DNA of 64,000 bases from JABDBE01 sp049585795 (lineage in GTDB: Bacteria; Acidobacteriota; Terriglobia; Terriglobales; Acidobacteriaceae), in assembly GCA_049585795.1 (NCBI GenBank), contig JBAVAQ010000114.1, positions 1 to 64,000 of the forward strand. Direction: 5' to 3'. A model generated the notes under the pieces. The model saw only the letters and a program-made list of their open reading frames with translations, made no database searches and was not told the DNA's origin. The stretch's first letter is position 1; every line of letters starts with the position of its first letter. A program made the translations under genes and the position numbers. Positions 42,314 through 51,238 of this stretch are shown here, one piece after another.

Positions 42314-42789
42314 ATCTTTGACCTGTCCATGGTTTTCACCGCCTTTTGGATAGCCAACACAATCCGCGGATGGGTTCCACAGCGGCAAACGTTGCCTTCC
42401 ATCGATCGCGCGATCTCGGCAGCGGATAAATCGCTCTTGGCGTTCAAAAGCGCCACCGCCGTCATGATCATTCCAGAGGTGCAGTAGGCGCATTGCATTG
42501 CGCCTTCATCCAGAAATGCCTGTTGCACGGGATGCAGGCGGTCGCCATGGGCAAGACCTTCGATGGTGGTGATTTGCTTCTGGGCGACGTCACCGACACG
42601 AGTGATGCAAGAGCGGCGGGACTTGCCATCGATGAGGACCGTACACGCGCCGCACTGGCCCTCGCCGCAGCCGTATTTGCTTCCCGTCAAATCGAGATGG
42701 TCGCGCAACACGAACAGCAGGCTGGTATCGGCATCCACATCGGTGGCATAGACGCGACCGTTGATATTTAATTGCCGGATTGTAGCCAT
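42310..42789 (-). CDS. Small [2Fe-2S] subunit of molybdenum hydroxylase
   Basis: A 159-residue protein binding two [2Fe-2S] clusters. The N-terminal plant ferredoxin-like cluster uses GCGEGQCGACTVLIDGK plus Cys in RRSCITRV. The C-terminal cluster uses CAYCTSGMIM and NVCRCGTHPRI. It passes electrons from the molybdenum subunit. It has no Tat signal, so it would be co-exported with the large subunit. ATG 42789 follows GGGAGG; on the transcript CCTCCG/CGGGAGG can form a hairpin just upstream, which may affect translation. The stop overlaps the next start. Confidence 0.92.
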   Translation of the reverse strand: MATIRQLNINGRVYATDVDADTSLLFVLRDHLDLTGSKYGCGEGQCGACTVLIDGKSRRSCITRVGDVAQKQITTIEGLAHGDRLHPVQQAFLDEGAMQCAYCTSGMIMTAVALLNAKSDLSAAEIARSMEGNVCRCGTHPRIVLAIQKAVKTMDRSKI

Positions 42790-43038
42790 GCGAGAGCCTC
42801 CCGTTTCGGAGGGTGCCGAGGCGAAGCGACTCGAAGCACGAATCGATAGATCCTCGCAAGAGGGTGCGCACTTCCTACGAGCAGACTTTTAGTTTAATTC
42901 CCCTCCCGAGGTGATGTCGAGCCGAGGCCACTCATCCTCGACGCTTTTTATTTGCCCTATCACGTCGTCGCATCGTGTTCTTGCCTGACCCCAACTGCTA
43001 TAGAATTTCTTGGATTCACGACTAACTCGAGGGCGTTG

Positions 43039-43413
43039 ATGAAATTTGCCAAGACGGTATTTTGGATTGCAGGCATTTGGGGCGTTCTGGTTCTCACCCC
43101 GCTCTACTTCATGTTTGATCTGATTGGCCGGCAAGATCCGCCGCCCATTACGCATCCGGGGTTCTTCTACGGATTTGTGGGAGCGGGCCTCGCATGGCAG
43201 ATCGCGTTTTTCGTCATCGCGACGGACCCGGCGCGCTATCGGCCCTTAATGATTCCTTCGGTGCTTGAAAAAGTCAGTTATATCGTGCCCGTGGTCGCTC
43301 TGGTTTTACAAGGGCGCATGCGCCCGTCAGATCTCGTCTTCGTCGGAAGCGACTGCTTGCTTGGCGTTCTGTTTATGATTGCTTACGTCAAGACACCGCC
43401 TCGCATCGCCTAG
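43039..43413 (+). CDS. Small membrane protein, four predicted helices
   Basis: A 124-residue protein with hydrophobic segments near residues 5-25, 39-59, 74-92 and 99-117. ATG 43039 has GAGGG five bases upstream; the longer frame from 42952 lacks a site. It opens as MKFAKTVFWIAGIWGVLVL. I do not recognise a family. It ends 44 bp before the hydroxyproline epimerase start, so it could be the first gene of that operon. Confidence 0.72.
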   Translation: MKFAKTVFWIAGIWGVLVLTPLYFMFDLIGRQDPPPITHPGFFYGFVGAGLAWQIAFFVIATDPARYRPLMIPSVLEKVSYIVPVVALVLQGRMRPSDLVFVGSDCLLGVLFMIAYVKTPPRIA

Positions 43414-43456
43414 AATGGAATTCTGGGGAAGAGTCTCGGTTCCCGCTGGATGCGCA

Positions 43457-44425
43457 ATGACGAGTGAAGAATGCCAAAGAGTTCGAGTGATCGATTCCCA
43501 CACTGGGGGCGAACCGACACGCGTAGTCGTGAGCGGCGGCCCGGACTTGGGGAGCGGTCCGCTGGCAGAGAGGCTGGAGCGCTTTCGCAGTCGATACGAT
43601 CGCGTTCGCTCCGCTGTTGTCAACGAGCCGAGGGGATCAGACGTGATGGTGGGCGCGCTGTTGTGCGAACCGGTGGATCCCGCTTGCGCGGCCGGAGTGA
43701 TCTTTTTCAACAACGTTGGTTACCTGGGAATGTGTGGTCACGGCACCATCGGCCTCGTTGCCACGTTGGCACATCTGAAGCGGATCGAACCTGGGGAGCA
43801 TCGGATCGAGACTCCTGTGGGAACGGTGGGCACGATTCTGCACGAAAACGGCGAAGTCACGGTAAATAACGTTGCAAGTTATCGGTTGTCGGCGAATGTG
43901 TCGATCGAAGTACCAGGCTACGGCAAGGTGAAAGGTGATGTTGCCTGGGGCGGAAACTGGTTCTACCTGATTCGCGATCACGACGTTCGCCAGCGCGATC
44001 TCGAATTGAGGCTGGACAACATTGAAGCCCTGACTAGTTTTACCTGGGCGATTCGCCAGGCTCTCCGCGCCAATGGCATCACCGGCGCCGCGGCCGAGGA
44101 GATTGATCACATCGAACTGTTTGGCCCGCCCCAAACTGCGGAGGCCGACAACCGGAATTTCGTCCTTTGTCCGGGCAAAGCCTATGATCGTTCCCCCTGC
44201 GGCACTGGGACTAGCGCCAAATTAGCCTGTCTGTATGCGGATGGCAAAATTCGTGAAGGTCAAACCTGGAGACAGGAAAGCATTACCGGGAGCGTGTTTG
44301 CAGGGACGGTCAAAGTGCGGGATGGCAAGGTATATCCGAGCATCACGGGGTCTGCCTTCGTGAATGCTGAAGCCGAACTTTTGCTCGATCCGCGCGATCC
44401 ACTGTGCATGGGCATTCGGGCATGA
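43457..44425 (+). CDS. lhpA: Hydroxyproline 2-epimerase (proline racemase family)
   Basis: A 322-residue enzyme of the proline racemase superfamily. Catalytic cysteines are Cys93 (MCGHGTIG) and Cys248 (PCGTGTSA), the two-Cys type found in proline racemase and hydroxyproline 2-epimerase. It would convert trans-4-hydroxy-L-proline to cis-4-hydroxy-D-proline. The start is ATG 43457, preferred because RVIDSHTGGEPTRVV, the conserved N-terminus, follows shortly. Its stop overlaps the next start (ATGA). The next genes (D-hydroxyproline dehydrogenase subunits, deaminase, semialdehyde dehydrogenase) support hydroxyproline rather than proline as substrate. Confidence 0.9.
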   Translation: MTSEECQRVRVIDSHTGGEPTRVVVSGGPDLGSGPLAERLERFRSRYDRVRSAVVNEPRGSDVMVGALLCEPVDPACAAGVIFFNNVGYLGMCGHGTIGLVATLAHLKRIEPGEHRIETPVGTVGTILHENGEVTVNNVASYRLSANVSIEVPGYGKVKGDVAWGGNWFYLIRDHDVRQRDLELRLDNIEALTSFTWAIRQALRANGITGAAAEEIDHIELFGPPQTAEADNRNFVLCPGKAYDRSPCGTGTSAKLACLYADGKIREGQTWRQESITGSVFAGTVKVRDGKVYPSITGSAFVNAEAELLLDPRDPLCMGIRA

Positions 44426-45552
44426 GCGACGCCGCCTATGACGTGGTGATCGTGGGCGCGGGCATCGTCGGTGCTGCTTGCGCAGACGAATTCGCGGGCC
44501 GGGGCATGCGCATCGCGGTCGTAGATCGCGAAATGGTTGGCGGTGGTGCCACGGCGGCAGGTATGGGCCATATCGTCGCGATGGATGACTCCGATGCCCA
44601 ATTCACTCTCACCCGTTACTCACAGCAGCTTTGGCAGAAATTGCGTCCTGAGTTGCCAGCGGACGTCGAGTACGATCAGTGCGGCACGATTTGGGTTGCA
44701 GCTGACGAAGAAGAGATGGGAGAAGTTCGCCGCAAGGGGGATTACTACGGCCAGGGTGGAGTTCCGACCGAAGAACTGGGCTCGCAGACTCTCATGCGCC
44801 TTGAACCAAACCTGCGGCCAGGGCTGGCCGGAGGACTGCTGGTGATGGAAGACGCTGTGCTGTATCCGCCGTGTGCGGCGAGCTTTCTGATGGAACGCGC
44901 GCAGAAACGAGGAGCGAAGCTTCACCTTGGTCACTCCGTTGCCGAGGCGGGACAAGGCCGGGTGCGGATGACCGACGGCTTCGAGATTTCGGCAAAAATG
45001 GTAGTGAACGCGGCGGGCGCTTGCGCGGCCAAGCTTACACCGGGCATTGAAATCAAGAAGAGAAAAGGACACCTGGTCATTACGGATCGCTACGCGGGAT
45101 TTCTGCGGCATCAGTTGGTGGAGCTCGGGTACTTGAAGAGTGCGCACTCGATCAGCACTGACTCCGTCGCCTTCAACGTACAGCCGCGCCGGACCGGTCA
45201 GATTCTGATCGGATCGTCGCGGCAATACGCGGCGGACCAAGGGGAAGTGGATAGCAGAATACTGGCGCGCATGCTGCAACGTGCCCAGGAATATATGCCG
45301 GGCCTGGCGCAGATGTCGGCAATACGCACGTGGACTGGATTTCGCGCCGCCACGCCTGACAAGCTCCCTTTGATTGGGCCCTGGCCGGGAGATGCGTCCT
45401 TGTTCCTGGCGACCGGGCACGAGGGCTTGGGCATTACTACGTCGCTTGCAACCGCCCGAATCCTTGTCGATCAAATCACGGGCGTGAAACCAGAAATTCC
45501 CATTGAGCCATATTTGCCGTCCCGAGCTTCCAAGGAACACGCTCATGTCTGA
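44422..45552 (+). CDS. D-amino acid oxidase-like subunit of D-hydroxyproline dehydrogenase
   Basis: A 376-residue FAD enzyme. The dinucleotide site is VVIVGAGIVGAACADEFA (residues 9-26), then ATAAGMGHIVAMDD, the substrate-binding WTGFRAATPDKLPLIGP region and GHEGLGITTSLATARILVD. It resembles the catalytic subunit of the heteromeric D-hydroxyproline dehydrogenase of Pseudomonas aeruginosa, which also has a [2Fe-2S] subunit and a second flavoprotein, as here. It oxidises D-hydroxyproline to pyrroline-4-hydroxy-2-carboxylate. ATG 44422 overlaps the epimerase stop by four bases; the next gene begins 8 bp before its stop. Confidence 0.85.
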   Translation: MSDAAYDVVIVGAGIVGAACADEFAGRGMRIAVVDREMVGGGATAAGMGHIVAMDDSDAQFTLTRYSQQLWQKLRPELPADVEYDQCGTIWVAADEEEMGEVRRKGDYYGQGGVPTEELGSQTLMRLEPNLRPGLAGGLLVMEDAVLYPPCAASFLMERAQKRGAKLHLGHSVAEAGQGRVRMTDGFEISAKMVVNAAGACAAKLTPGIEIKKRKGHLVITDRYAGFLRHQLVELGYLKSAHSISTDSVAFNVQPRRTGQILIGSSRQYAADQGEVDSRILARMLQRAQEYMPGLAQMSAIRTWTGFRAATPDKLPLIGPWPGDASLFLATGHEGLGITTSLATARILVDQITGVKPEIPIEPYLPSRASKEHAHV

Positions 45553-45790
45553 CCAGGTTACTGTGACGGTAAACGGAGCGCCGGTCCAAGTGTTTTCGGG
45601 CGCGACCGTGGCGGTTGCGATGGCGATCTTGGGACAGGCGTGCCGTACTTCTGTCGGCGGAGAACCGCGCGGCCCTCTGTGCGGGATGGGTATTTGCTTT
45701 GAGTGCCGCGTCGCCATCAACGGAAGGCCGCATCGCCCGGGCTGTCAGATCCTTTGCGAACATGGCATGGATGTGAGGACCGATGGGTAA
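45545..45790 (+). CDS. [2Fe-2S] subunit of D-hydroxyproline dehydrogenase
   Basis: An 81-residue ferredoxin-like protein. The cluster binds through CGMGICFEC (Cys48, Cys53, Cys56) and a distal Cys in PGCQILCEHGM. It belongs to the small gamma-type subunits of hydrogen cyanide synthase-like and hydroxyproline dehydrogenase complexes. It overlaps the preceding and following genes by 8 bp each. ATG 45545 is the only reasonable start; the frame extends upstream inside the oxidase gene. Confidence 0.88.
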   Translation: MSDQVTVTVNGAPVQVFSGATVAVAMAILGQACRTSVGGEPRGPLCGMGICFECRVAINGRPHRPGCQILCEHGMDVRTDG

Positions 45791-47078
45791 GGTGATGCGG
45801 CACGGGTTCGACCTCCTTGTTGTCGGCGGCGGACCGGCGGGGATGGCTGCGGCTGTCCGCGCGGCGAAATTTGGCCAACAGGTGGGCATCGTCGACGAGA
45901 ACGAGGCGCCTGGTGGACAGATCTGGAGGGGCGAGTCGCGAGCGGGATCAGTGGCTTCGAAATGGACCGAGCGGTTGCACGGGTCTGGGGTCAGCGTGCT
46001 TCGTGGCAGGGTTTTTCACCAGCCCGAGCCGCTTCTATTGCTGGCCGAGCGTGACGACGGGCTTCTCGAATTGAGTTACGAGAAGCTGATACTGGCCACC
46101 GGAGCACGCGAGAGATTTCTACCGTTTCCAGGCTGGACTTTGCCGAATGTCATGGGCGCGGGTGGGTTGCAGGCCATGGTAAAAAGCGGGCTTCCGATAA
46201 ATGGCAAGCGCGTCGTTGTGGCCGGCACAGGCCCGCTGTTGCTCGCCGTCGCAGCGCATTTACGTCGGCACGGCGCCCAGATTCCGATCATTTGTGAGCA
46301 GGCGTCGTGGGCAAGCCTGACCCGATTCAGCATGGCCCTGCTTCCGCAGCCAGGCAAGATTCTCCAGGGATTCCAACTGAAGAGGGAGCTTGCAGGGACA
46401 AAGTTCAGTGCAAACAGTTGGCCTGTCGCCGCTAGCGGTAGAGCAACGCTTGAGTCTGTGACGATTTCGCGGTGTGGAAAGTTGGAAACCATCCCCTGCG
46501 ATTACCTCGCTTGCGGGTTTCATCTCGTTCCCAACATCGAATTACCGCTGCTGCTTGGTTGTCAGATTCAAAGCGGCTGCGTGCAGGTCGACGATTTTCA
46601 GAGAACGACCGTCCCCGCGGTTTTCTGCGCAGGCGAACCGACGGGCATCGGAGGCGTTGAATTGTCGCTAGTCGAGGGCGAGATTGCAGGGCTTGCCGCG
46701 GCTGGATGCATAGCGGATGCGGGCAGCTTATTCGGCAGACGAGAAAAGCTGCGCCGTTTTGCCCGCAGTCTCGACCACGCTTTCCGGCTGCGCGCGGAAC
46801 TCAGAAGCCTTCCGTCGCCCGAGACCATTGTTTGCCGCTGCGAAGACGTTCGCTACTCCCATCTTCGCAACCACCCGGGCTGGCGTGCCGCCAAGCTTCA
46901 AACTCGCTGCGGAATGGGACCATGTCAGGGGCGAATTTGCGGACCGGCGGCGCAATTTCTGTTTAGGTGGAATCCGGATTCGGTGCGGCCACCGGTCTTT
47001 CCAGTTCGCGTTGAAAGCATGGCCGGTTCCACGGATGACCCCAACTTGGCGCTTTGTGAAACCACAGGAGGACGCTAA
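45783..47078 (+). CDS. FAD/NAD(P)-binding flavoprotein subunit of D-hydroxyproline dehydrogenase
   Basis: A 431-residue protein. The FAD site is LLVVGGGPAGMAAAVRAAKFG (residues 11-31), the second Rossmann fold is RVVVAGTGPLLLAVAAHLRRHG, and the C-terminal BFD-like [2Fe-2S] motif is VCRCEDV...CGMGPCQGRICG with its four cysteines. This combination matches the alpha subunit of heteromeric D-hydroxyproline dehydrogenases and of opine/HCN synthase-type enzymes. It accepts electrons from the oxidase subunit through the ferredoxin subunit. The stop and next start overlap by one base (TAATG). Confidence 0.88.
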   Translation: MGKVMRHGFDLLVVGGGPAGMAAAVRAAKFGQQVGIVDENEAPGGQIWRGESRAGSVASKWTERLHGSGVSVLRGRVFHQPEPLLLLAERDDGLLELSYEKLILATGARERFLPFPGWTLPNVMGAGGLQAMVKSGLPINGKRVVVAGTGPLLLAVAAHLRRHGAQIPIICEQASWASLTRFSMALLPQPGKILQGFQLKRELAGTKFSANSWPVAASGRATLESVTISRCGKLETIPCDYLACGFHLVPNIELPLLLGCQIQSGCVQVDDFQRTTVPAVFCAGEPTGIGGVELSLVEGEIAGLAAAGCIADAGSLFGRREKLRRFARSLDHAFRLRAELRSLPSPETIVCRCEDVRYSHLRNHPGWRAAKLQTRCGMGPCQGRICGPAAQFLFRWNPDSVRPPVFPVRVESMAGSTDDPNLALCETTGGR

Positions 47079-48001
47079 TGAATTGGAAGGGCGTAATGCC
47101 TGCCATCACAACTAGTTTTACTGAGGATCTCCGAATCGACCATCGCTTCATGGCGGAACATTGCCGTTGGCTGTTGGAGAACGGCTGCGCAGGCATCGTC
47201 GCGTCGGGCTCGTTAGGCGAGGGGGCAACACTGTCTCCAGAAGAAAAGTTGCAAGTCCTTCGCACTATTGTTGGTGCGGTGCACGGACGTAGTCCAGTTG
47301 TGGCTTCGATCTCGGCGCTCTCCACCTCTGAGGCTGTGACCATCGCCAAGGGCGCCGCCGACTTAGGCTGCGATGCTCTCATGGTCCTGCCACCCTACGT
47401 TTATCGGGGCAACTGGCGCGAAATGAAGGCACACGTTGCGGCCGTGTTCGAGGCCACGCCGCTTTCCTGCATGTTGTACAACAATCCGGTTGCATACGGC
47501 ACCGACTTTCTTCCCGCGCAGATTCAGGAACTGGCAGGGGAGCACGAAAACTTCGAGGCGGTGAAGGAATCGAGTACAGATGTCAGACGAGTATCCGCCA
47601 TTCGCGCCTTGCTGGACCGACGTCTGGAGATATTTGTTGGAGTGGATGACGCGGTGCTCGAGGCCATTGGGGTGGGCGCGACCGGGTGGATTGCCGGCTT
47701 GGCCAATGCGTTGCCACGCGAATCCGTCGATCTTTTCAACTTTGGCATGAACGGGGAAGATGACAAAGCCTTTGAACTCTATCGCTGGTTCCTGCCCTTG
47801 CTCCGCATGGACACTACATCAAACTTTGTCCAACTCATCAAGCTCGTGCAGGCAGAAGTTGGGATTGGGAACGCGCGAGTACGTCCGCCGCGGCTGGAGT
47901 TGGTGGGCGATGAACTCGAACAGACGAGGACAATCATCCGCGACGCTCTGCGTTCCCGGCCTCAAGGCGTGATCAGCTACGTCTCGCGCGATGGAAAGTG
48001 A
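47078..48001 (+). CDS. Pyrroline-4-hydroxy-2-carboxylate deaminase (DHDPS family)
   Basis: A 307-residue (beta/alpha)8 Schiff-base enzyme of the dihydrodipicolinate synthase family. The catalytic lysine is Lys163 (FEAVKESSTD) and the tyrosine is Tyr134 (LYNNP). The GSLGEGATLS motif (residues 44-53) replaces GTTGE. In hydroxyproline pathways a member of this family deaminates pyrroline-4-hydroxy-2-carboxylate to alpha-ketoglutarate semialdehyde and ammonia; the flanking genes support that role (LhpC-like). AGGAGG lies five to six bases before the ATG. The protein ends 51 bp before the convergent M20 gene. Confidence 0.88.
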   Translation: MNWKGVMPAITTSFTEDLRIDHRFMAEHCRWLLENGCAGIVASGSLGEGATLSPEEKLQVLRTIVGAVHGRSPVVASISALSTSEAVTIAKGAADLGCDALMVLPPYVYRGNWREMKAHVAAVFEATPLSCMLYNNPVAYGTDFLPAQIQELAGEHENFEAVKESSTDVRRVSAIRALLDRRLEIFVGVDDAVLEAIGVGATGWIAGLANALPRESVDLFNFGMNGEDDKAFELYRWFLPLLRMDTTSNFVQLIKLVQAEVGIGNARVRPPRLELVGDELEQTRTIIRDALRSRPQGVISYVSRDGK

Positions 48002-48052
48002 TGACTAAGTGCACTTGGCCTCCCGCCCGGTTTGAGGTATGCGCTTCCACAG

Positions 48053-49357
48053 TTATTTCGGCGACGTGTTGAGCAGATCGCGGAGCACTGCGACTTCCGC
48101 GGCAATCGCAGTATGGAGCGCCGGATCCACGTCGGGAGCAAATAGGGGAGAGTGATTGAAGGGAAGCTTCGTGTCGTTTATTTTGGCTTCCGCATACTTT
48201 TGCGGGTCGGCTCCGCCCAGCGCAAAGTAAAACGATGGAATGCCTTGTTCGATGAAGTAGGCGTAATCCTCAGAGACCATCAGCGGCTCAGCGGTTACGA
48301 CATTGTCCTTGCCGAGCGCCGCTTCCAGCGCCTTCCTCAGTTTCCCGGCAAGCGCAGGATCGTTGTATACCGCGTCCGTAGACTCGTAAAGCTCGATGGA
48401 AGGCTCGCGCGGCGCGCCTCCCGCTTCTGATTCGCCCTTAGCAATGCGCGCAACTGCGGCGAGAATCTGTTTGCGAACTTCCGGCTTGTAGGTACGAATC
48501 GTGAGCCCGAGTTCGACCTGGTCGGGGATGATGTTATTTTTCGTGCCGGCCCGAATGTATCCTACTGTGACCACGGCCGCCTCTCCCGGTTTGATTTCGC
48601 GAGAGACGATGGTCTGCAAAGAGAGAACGGTTCGCGCGGCAATCACGATTGGATCAATCGTATTTTGCGGGGCAGCGCCGTGTCCGCCCTTTCCATAGAT
48701 CGTGATGCGTACGGAGTCCGCGCTGGCATACGAATATCCGGGAGTGACTCCAACTGTTCCAGCAGGAAGTTGATTGCCAACATGCAGTGCGACGCCGCCG
48801 TCCGGCTTAGGGAAGCGTTGCAGCATTCCGTCGTCGATCATTTTCTTTGCGCCTGAGATGGTCTCCTCGGCGGGCTGGCCAATGAGGATCAGCGTCCCGT
48901 GCCATGTCTCTTCGCTGTGTGCCATCACTGCTGCGGTCGCGACAAGGGCTGCCATGTGCAAGTCATGTCCGCAAGCATGCATTACGGGAACGTCGCGTCC
49001 CGAGTCGTCTTTGGCGTGGACTTTGCTGGCGTAAGGGAGACCGGTTTTTTCTTCGACCGGAAGTGCGTCAAGTTCGGTTCGCAACATAACGGTTGGACCG
49101 GAGCCGTTCTTGAGAATCGCGACGATCCCGGTGCCGCCGACGTGTTCGGTGACCTCGTAGCCGAGAGTCCGGAGCCGGGTCGCCAGTTTCGCTGCGGTCT
49201 GCGTTTCATGAGTAGAAAGTTCCGGATGCTGATGTAAATCCACATACAGAGCGTATGCGTCGGGATAAACGGCATCGACTTCTTTGGCCGCGGGAGCAGT
49301 TTGCGCGAAGCCCGAGGCGGCGACCGCCATGAAGAGAAGAATCTTGGCCCATGTCAT
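48053..49357 (-). CDS. Secreted M20D amidohydrolase/peptidase
   Basis: A 434-residue metalloenzyme of the IAA-amino acid/hippurate hydrolase group. It has a signal peptide (MTWAKILLFMAVAASGFAQ). The motif set is HACGHDLHMAAL (metal), PAEETISGAKKMI (catalytic Glu-Glu), GALHVGNQLPAGTVG-like (VALHVGNQLPAGT), YGKGGHGAAPQNTIDP (dimerisation) and FNHSP. I chose ATG 49357; ATG 49387 is alternative and neither has a strong ribosome site. It lies on the opposite strand between hydroxyproline genes. It could release substrate from acylated or peptide forms, but that is inference. Confidence 0.87.
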   Translation of the reverse strand: MTWAKILLFMAVAASGFAQTAPAAKEVDAVYPDAYALYVDLHQHPELSTHETQTAAKLATRLRTLGYEVTEHVGGTGIVAILKNGSGPTVMLRTELDALPVEEKTGLPYASKVHAKDDSGRDVPVMHACGHDLHMAALVATAAVMAHSEETWHGTLILIGQPAEETISGAKKMIDDGMLQRFPKPDGGVALHVGNQLPAGTVGVTPGYSYASADSVRITIYGKGGHGAAPQNTIDPIVIAARTVLSLQTIVSREIKPGEAAVVTVGYIRAGTKNNIIPDQVELGLTIRTYKPEVRKQILAAVARIAKGESEAGGAPREPSIELYESTDAVYNDPALAGKLRKALEAALGKDNVVTAEPLMVSEDYAYFIEQGIPSFYFALGGADPQKYAEAKINDTKLPFNHSPLFAPDVDPALHTAIAAEVAVLRDLLNTSPK

Positions 49358-49539
49358 GGTGGAGGGATGATATCGGTAAGCTTGCATTACCGCAAATCAA
49401 TATCAATGCGAATTGTGAAGCTGACTTTGCAGGATGGGTTAACCTATTGTTAGAAAGTCTGCATTGCGAGCTGTGATCTCGACTGAAGCGGCAGACGCGG
49501 ATTTGCGGCCGATGCAAACTAATTCTGGAGTCTCGAAAG

Positions 49540-51156
49540 ATGAAACTCACCGGTAGGTCGATCATCGGATTCAATTCTGGCGGGGTCACGCACGAAGTCT
49601 TTCACGCCATGAATCCCAAGAACGGCGAACGTCTGGAACCGGGTTTTTTTGCGGCTGCGTCGGACGAAGTGGATCGCGCAGCGATCCTGGCGCATCAGGC
49701 CTTTGCCACTTGCCCCATGGTCTCGGCTCAGGAGCGAGGCGCGTTTCTGCGCAGGATCGCGGGCAATATTGAATCTATTGGCGCAGAACTGGCCGAACGC
49801 GCTGAACAGGAAACCGCGCTACCAAAGGCGCGTTTACAGGGCGAAACCGCACGCACTTGCGGGCAACTGCGCCTGTTCGCGCAAGTTGTGGAGGAAGGTT
49901 CATGGGTGCAAGCGCGAATTGATTGCGCGGACCCGGATCGCAAGCCGACGCCGAGGCCGGATATTCGCTCCATGCTGCGCCCCCTGGGCCCGGTGGTCGT
50001 CTTCGGTGCCAGTAATTTTCCTCTGGCATTTTCCGTGGCGGGTGGGGACACGGCCTCCGCGCTGGCCGCCGGGAATCCGGTCATTTTCAAGGGGCATCCG
50101 GCGCATCCCGGAACAAGCGAATTGGTGGGCCATGCGGTGCAGCAGGCGGTGCGCCAGTGCAACTTGCCGGAAGGATTGTTTTCGCTTTTGTTTGACAGCG
50201 GCAACCGGGTCGGCACAACTTTGATTAAGCATCCTCTGGTAAAGGCAGCCGCCTTTACCGGGTCGCGGACCGGAGGGAGAATATTGATGGATCTGGCGGC
50301 TGCTCGTCCCGAACCGATCCCGGTTTTCGCCGAGATGAGCAGCACGAATCCTGTTTTCATTCTGCCCGGTGCGCTGCGGGAACGGGCGGACGACATCGCT
50401 GCCGGACTGTACGGTTCCTTCACTCTTGGAGCAGGCCAGTTTTGCACCAAGCCGGGTCTAGTCTTCCTGCCCGAACTAACGCAGACTTCCGAATTTGTCG
50501 CCAAGCTGCAGCAGTTGATCAATGAATCCGGACCATTCCATCTACTGACGGGCGCGATACGGTCTTCCTTTGGCGTCGCAGTCAGCGCGCGCAAGACGGG
50601 AAAGAACGTAAGGCTTATCGCTGAAAAGCTGCCATCCGGACCGAGCGCAGAATACTGCGTAGGCGCTGCTCTTTTCGAAACCGATGCCCAATCTTTCCTG
50701 GCCGACGAAACTTTGACGGCCGAGATTTTCGGTCCGGCAACTTTGTTGATTCGTCATTCGAATCGGGATGAAGTGTTGGAGGCCGCTCGCAATCTGGAAG
50801 GCCATCTGACCGGGACCATCTTTGGCACCGAGCAAGACTTACAAGATTTCAGCGACCTGATCGCAATTCTCGAGCGGAAAGTGGGTCGGCTGATCTTTAA
50901 CGGCTTTCCGACGGGGGTTGAGGTGTGCCATGCCATGGTGCACGGCGGACCCTATCCTGCAACCTCCGATGGGCGCTCAACATCGGTGGGGACGCAAGCG
51001 ATCTTTCGTTTTTGCCGTCCGGTTTGCTACCAGGGATTTCCGCAGGCTACTCTGCCCGACGAGTTGAAGGACGCCAATCCTTTTCATATCTGGCGAATGG
51101 TCGACGGAGAGATGACGACTGAACCAATTCCCACTGCGCTCACCACGGTTGGGTAG
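49540..51156 (+). CDS. Alpha-ketoglutarate semialdehyde (2,5-dioxovalerate) dehydrogenase
   Basis: A 538-residue aldehyde dehydrogenase. Key parts are the NAD(P)-binding PVVVFGASNFPLAFSVAGGD and AGNPVIFKGHPAHPGTS, KAAAFTGSRTGGR, the general base region FAEMSSTNPVF, and the nucleophile Cys in LGAGQFCTKPG. The length (longer than standard ALDH) and the FCTKPG motif fit type III ketoglutarate semialdehyde dehydrogenases. These complete hydroxyproline breakdown to 2-oxoglutarate. The ATG has only a weak ribosome site. It is 182 bp from the start of the M20 gene and shares the direction of the hydroxyproline genes. Confidence 0.9.
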   Translation: MKLTGRSIIGFNSGGVTHEVFHAMNPKNGERLEPGFFAAASDEVDRAAILAHQAFATCPMVSAQERGAFLRRIAGNIESIGAELAERAEQETALPKARLQGETARTCGQLRLFAQVVEEGSWVQARIDCADPDRKPTPRPDIRSMLRPLGPVVVFGASNFPLAFSVAGGDTASALAAGNPVIFKGHPAHPGTSELVGHAVQQAVRQCNLPEGLFSLLFDSGNRVGTTLIKHPLVKAAAFTGSRTGGRILMDLAAARPEPIPVFAEMSSTNPVFILPGALRERADDIAAGLYGSFTLGAGQFCTKPGLVFLPELTQTSEFVAKLQQLINESGPFHLLTGAIRSSFGVAVSARKTGKNVRLIAEKLPSGPSAEYCVGAALFETDAQSFLADETLTAEIFGPATLLIRHSNRDEVLEAARNLEGHLTGTIFGTEQDLQDFSDLIAILERKVGRLIFNGFPTGVEVCHAMVHGGPYPATSDGRSTSVGTQAIFRFCRPVCYQGFPQATLPDELKDANPFHIWRMVDGEMTTEPIPTALTTVG

Positions 51157-51238
51157 ACATCTCCAACCGTGGCCCACCCGGAATGCAATCGCCAGTGCTC
51201 CTCGTTGCCAGCCGATTCTTCAATGGACGCAGCGGTAG

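Noticed and set aside
44620..45720. Minus-strand open frame of 366 codons
   Set aside because: Antisense to the D-hydroxyproline oxidase gene, whose FAD motifs are clear.
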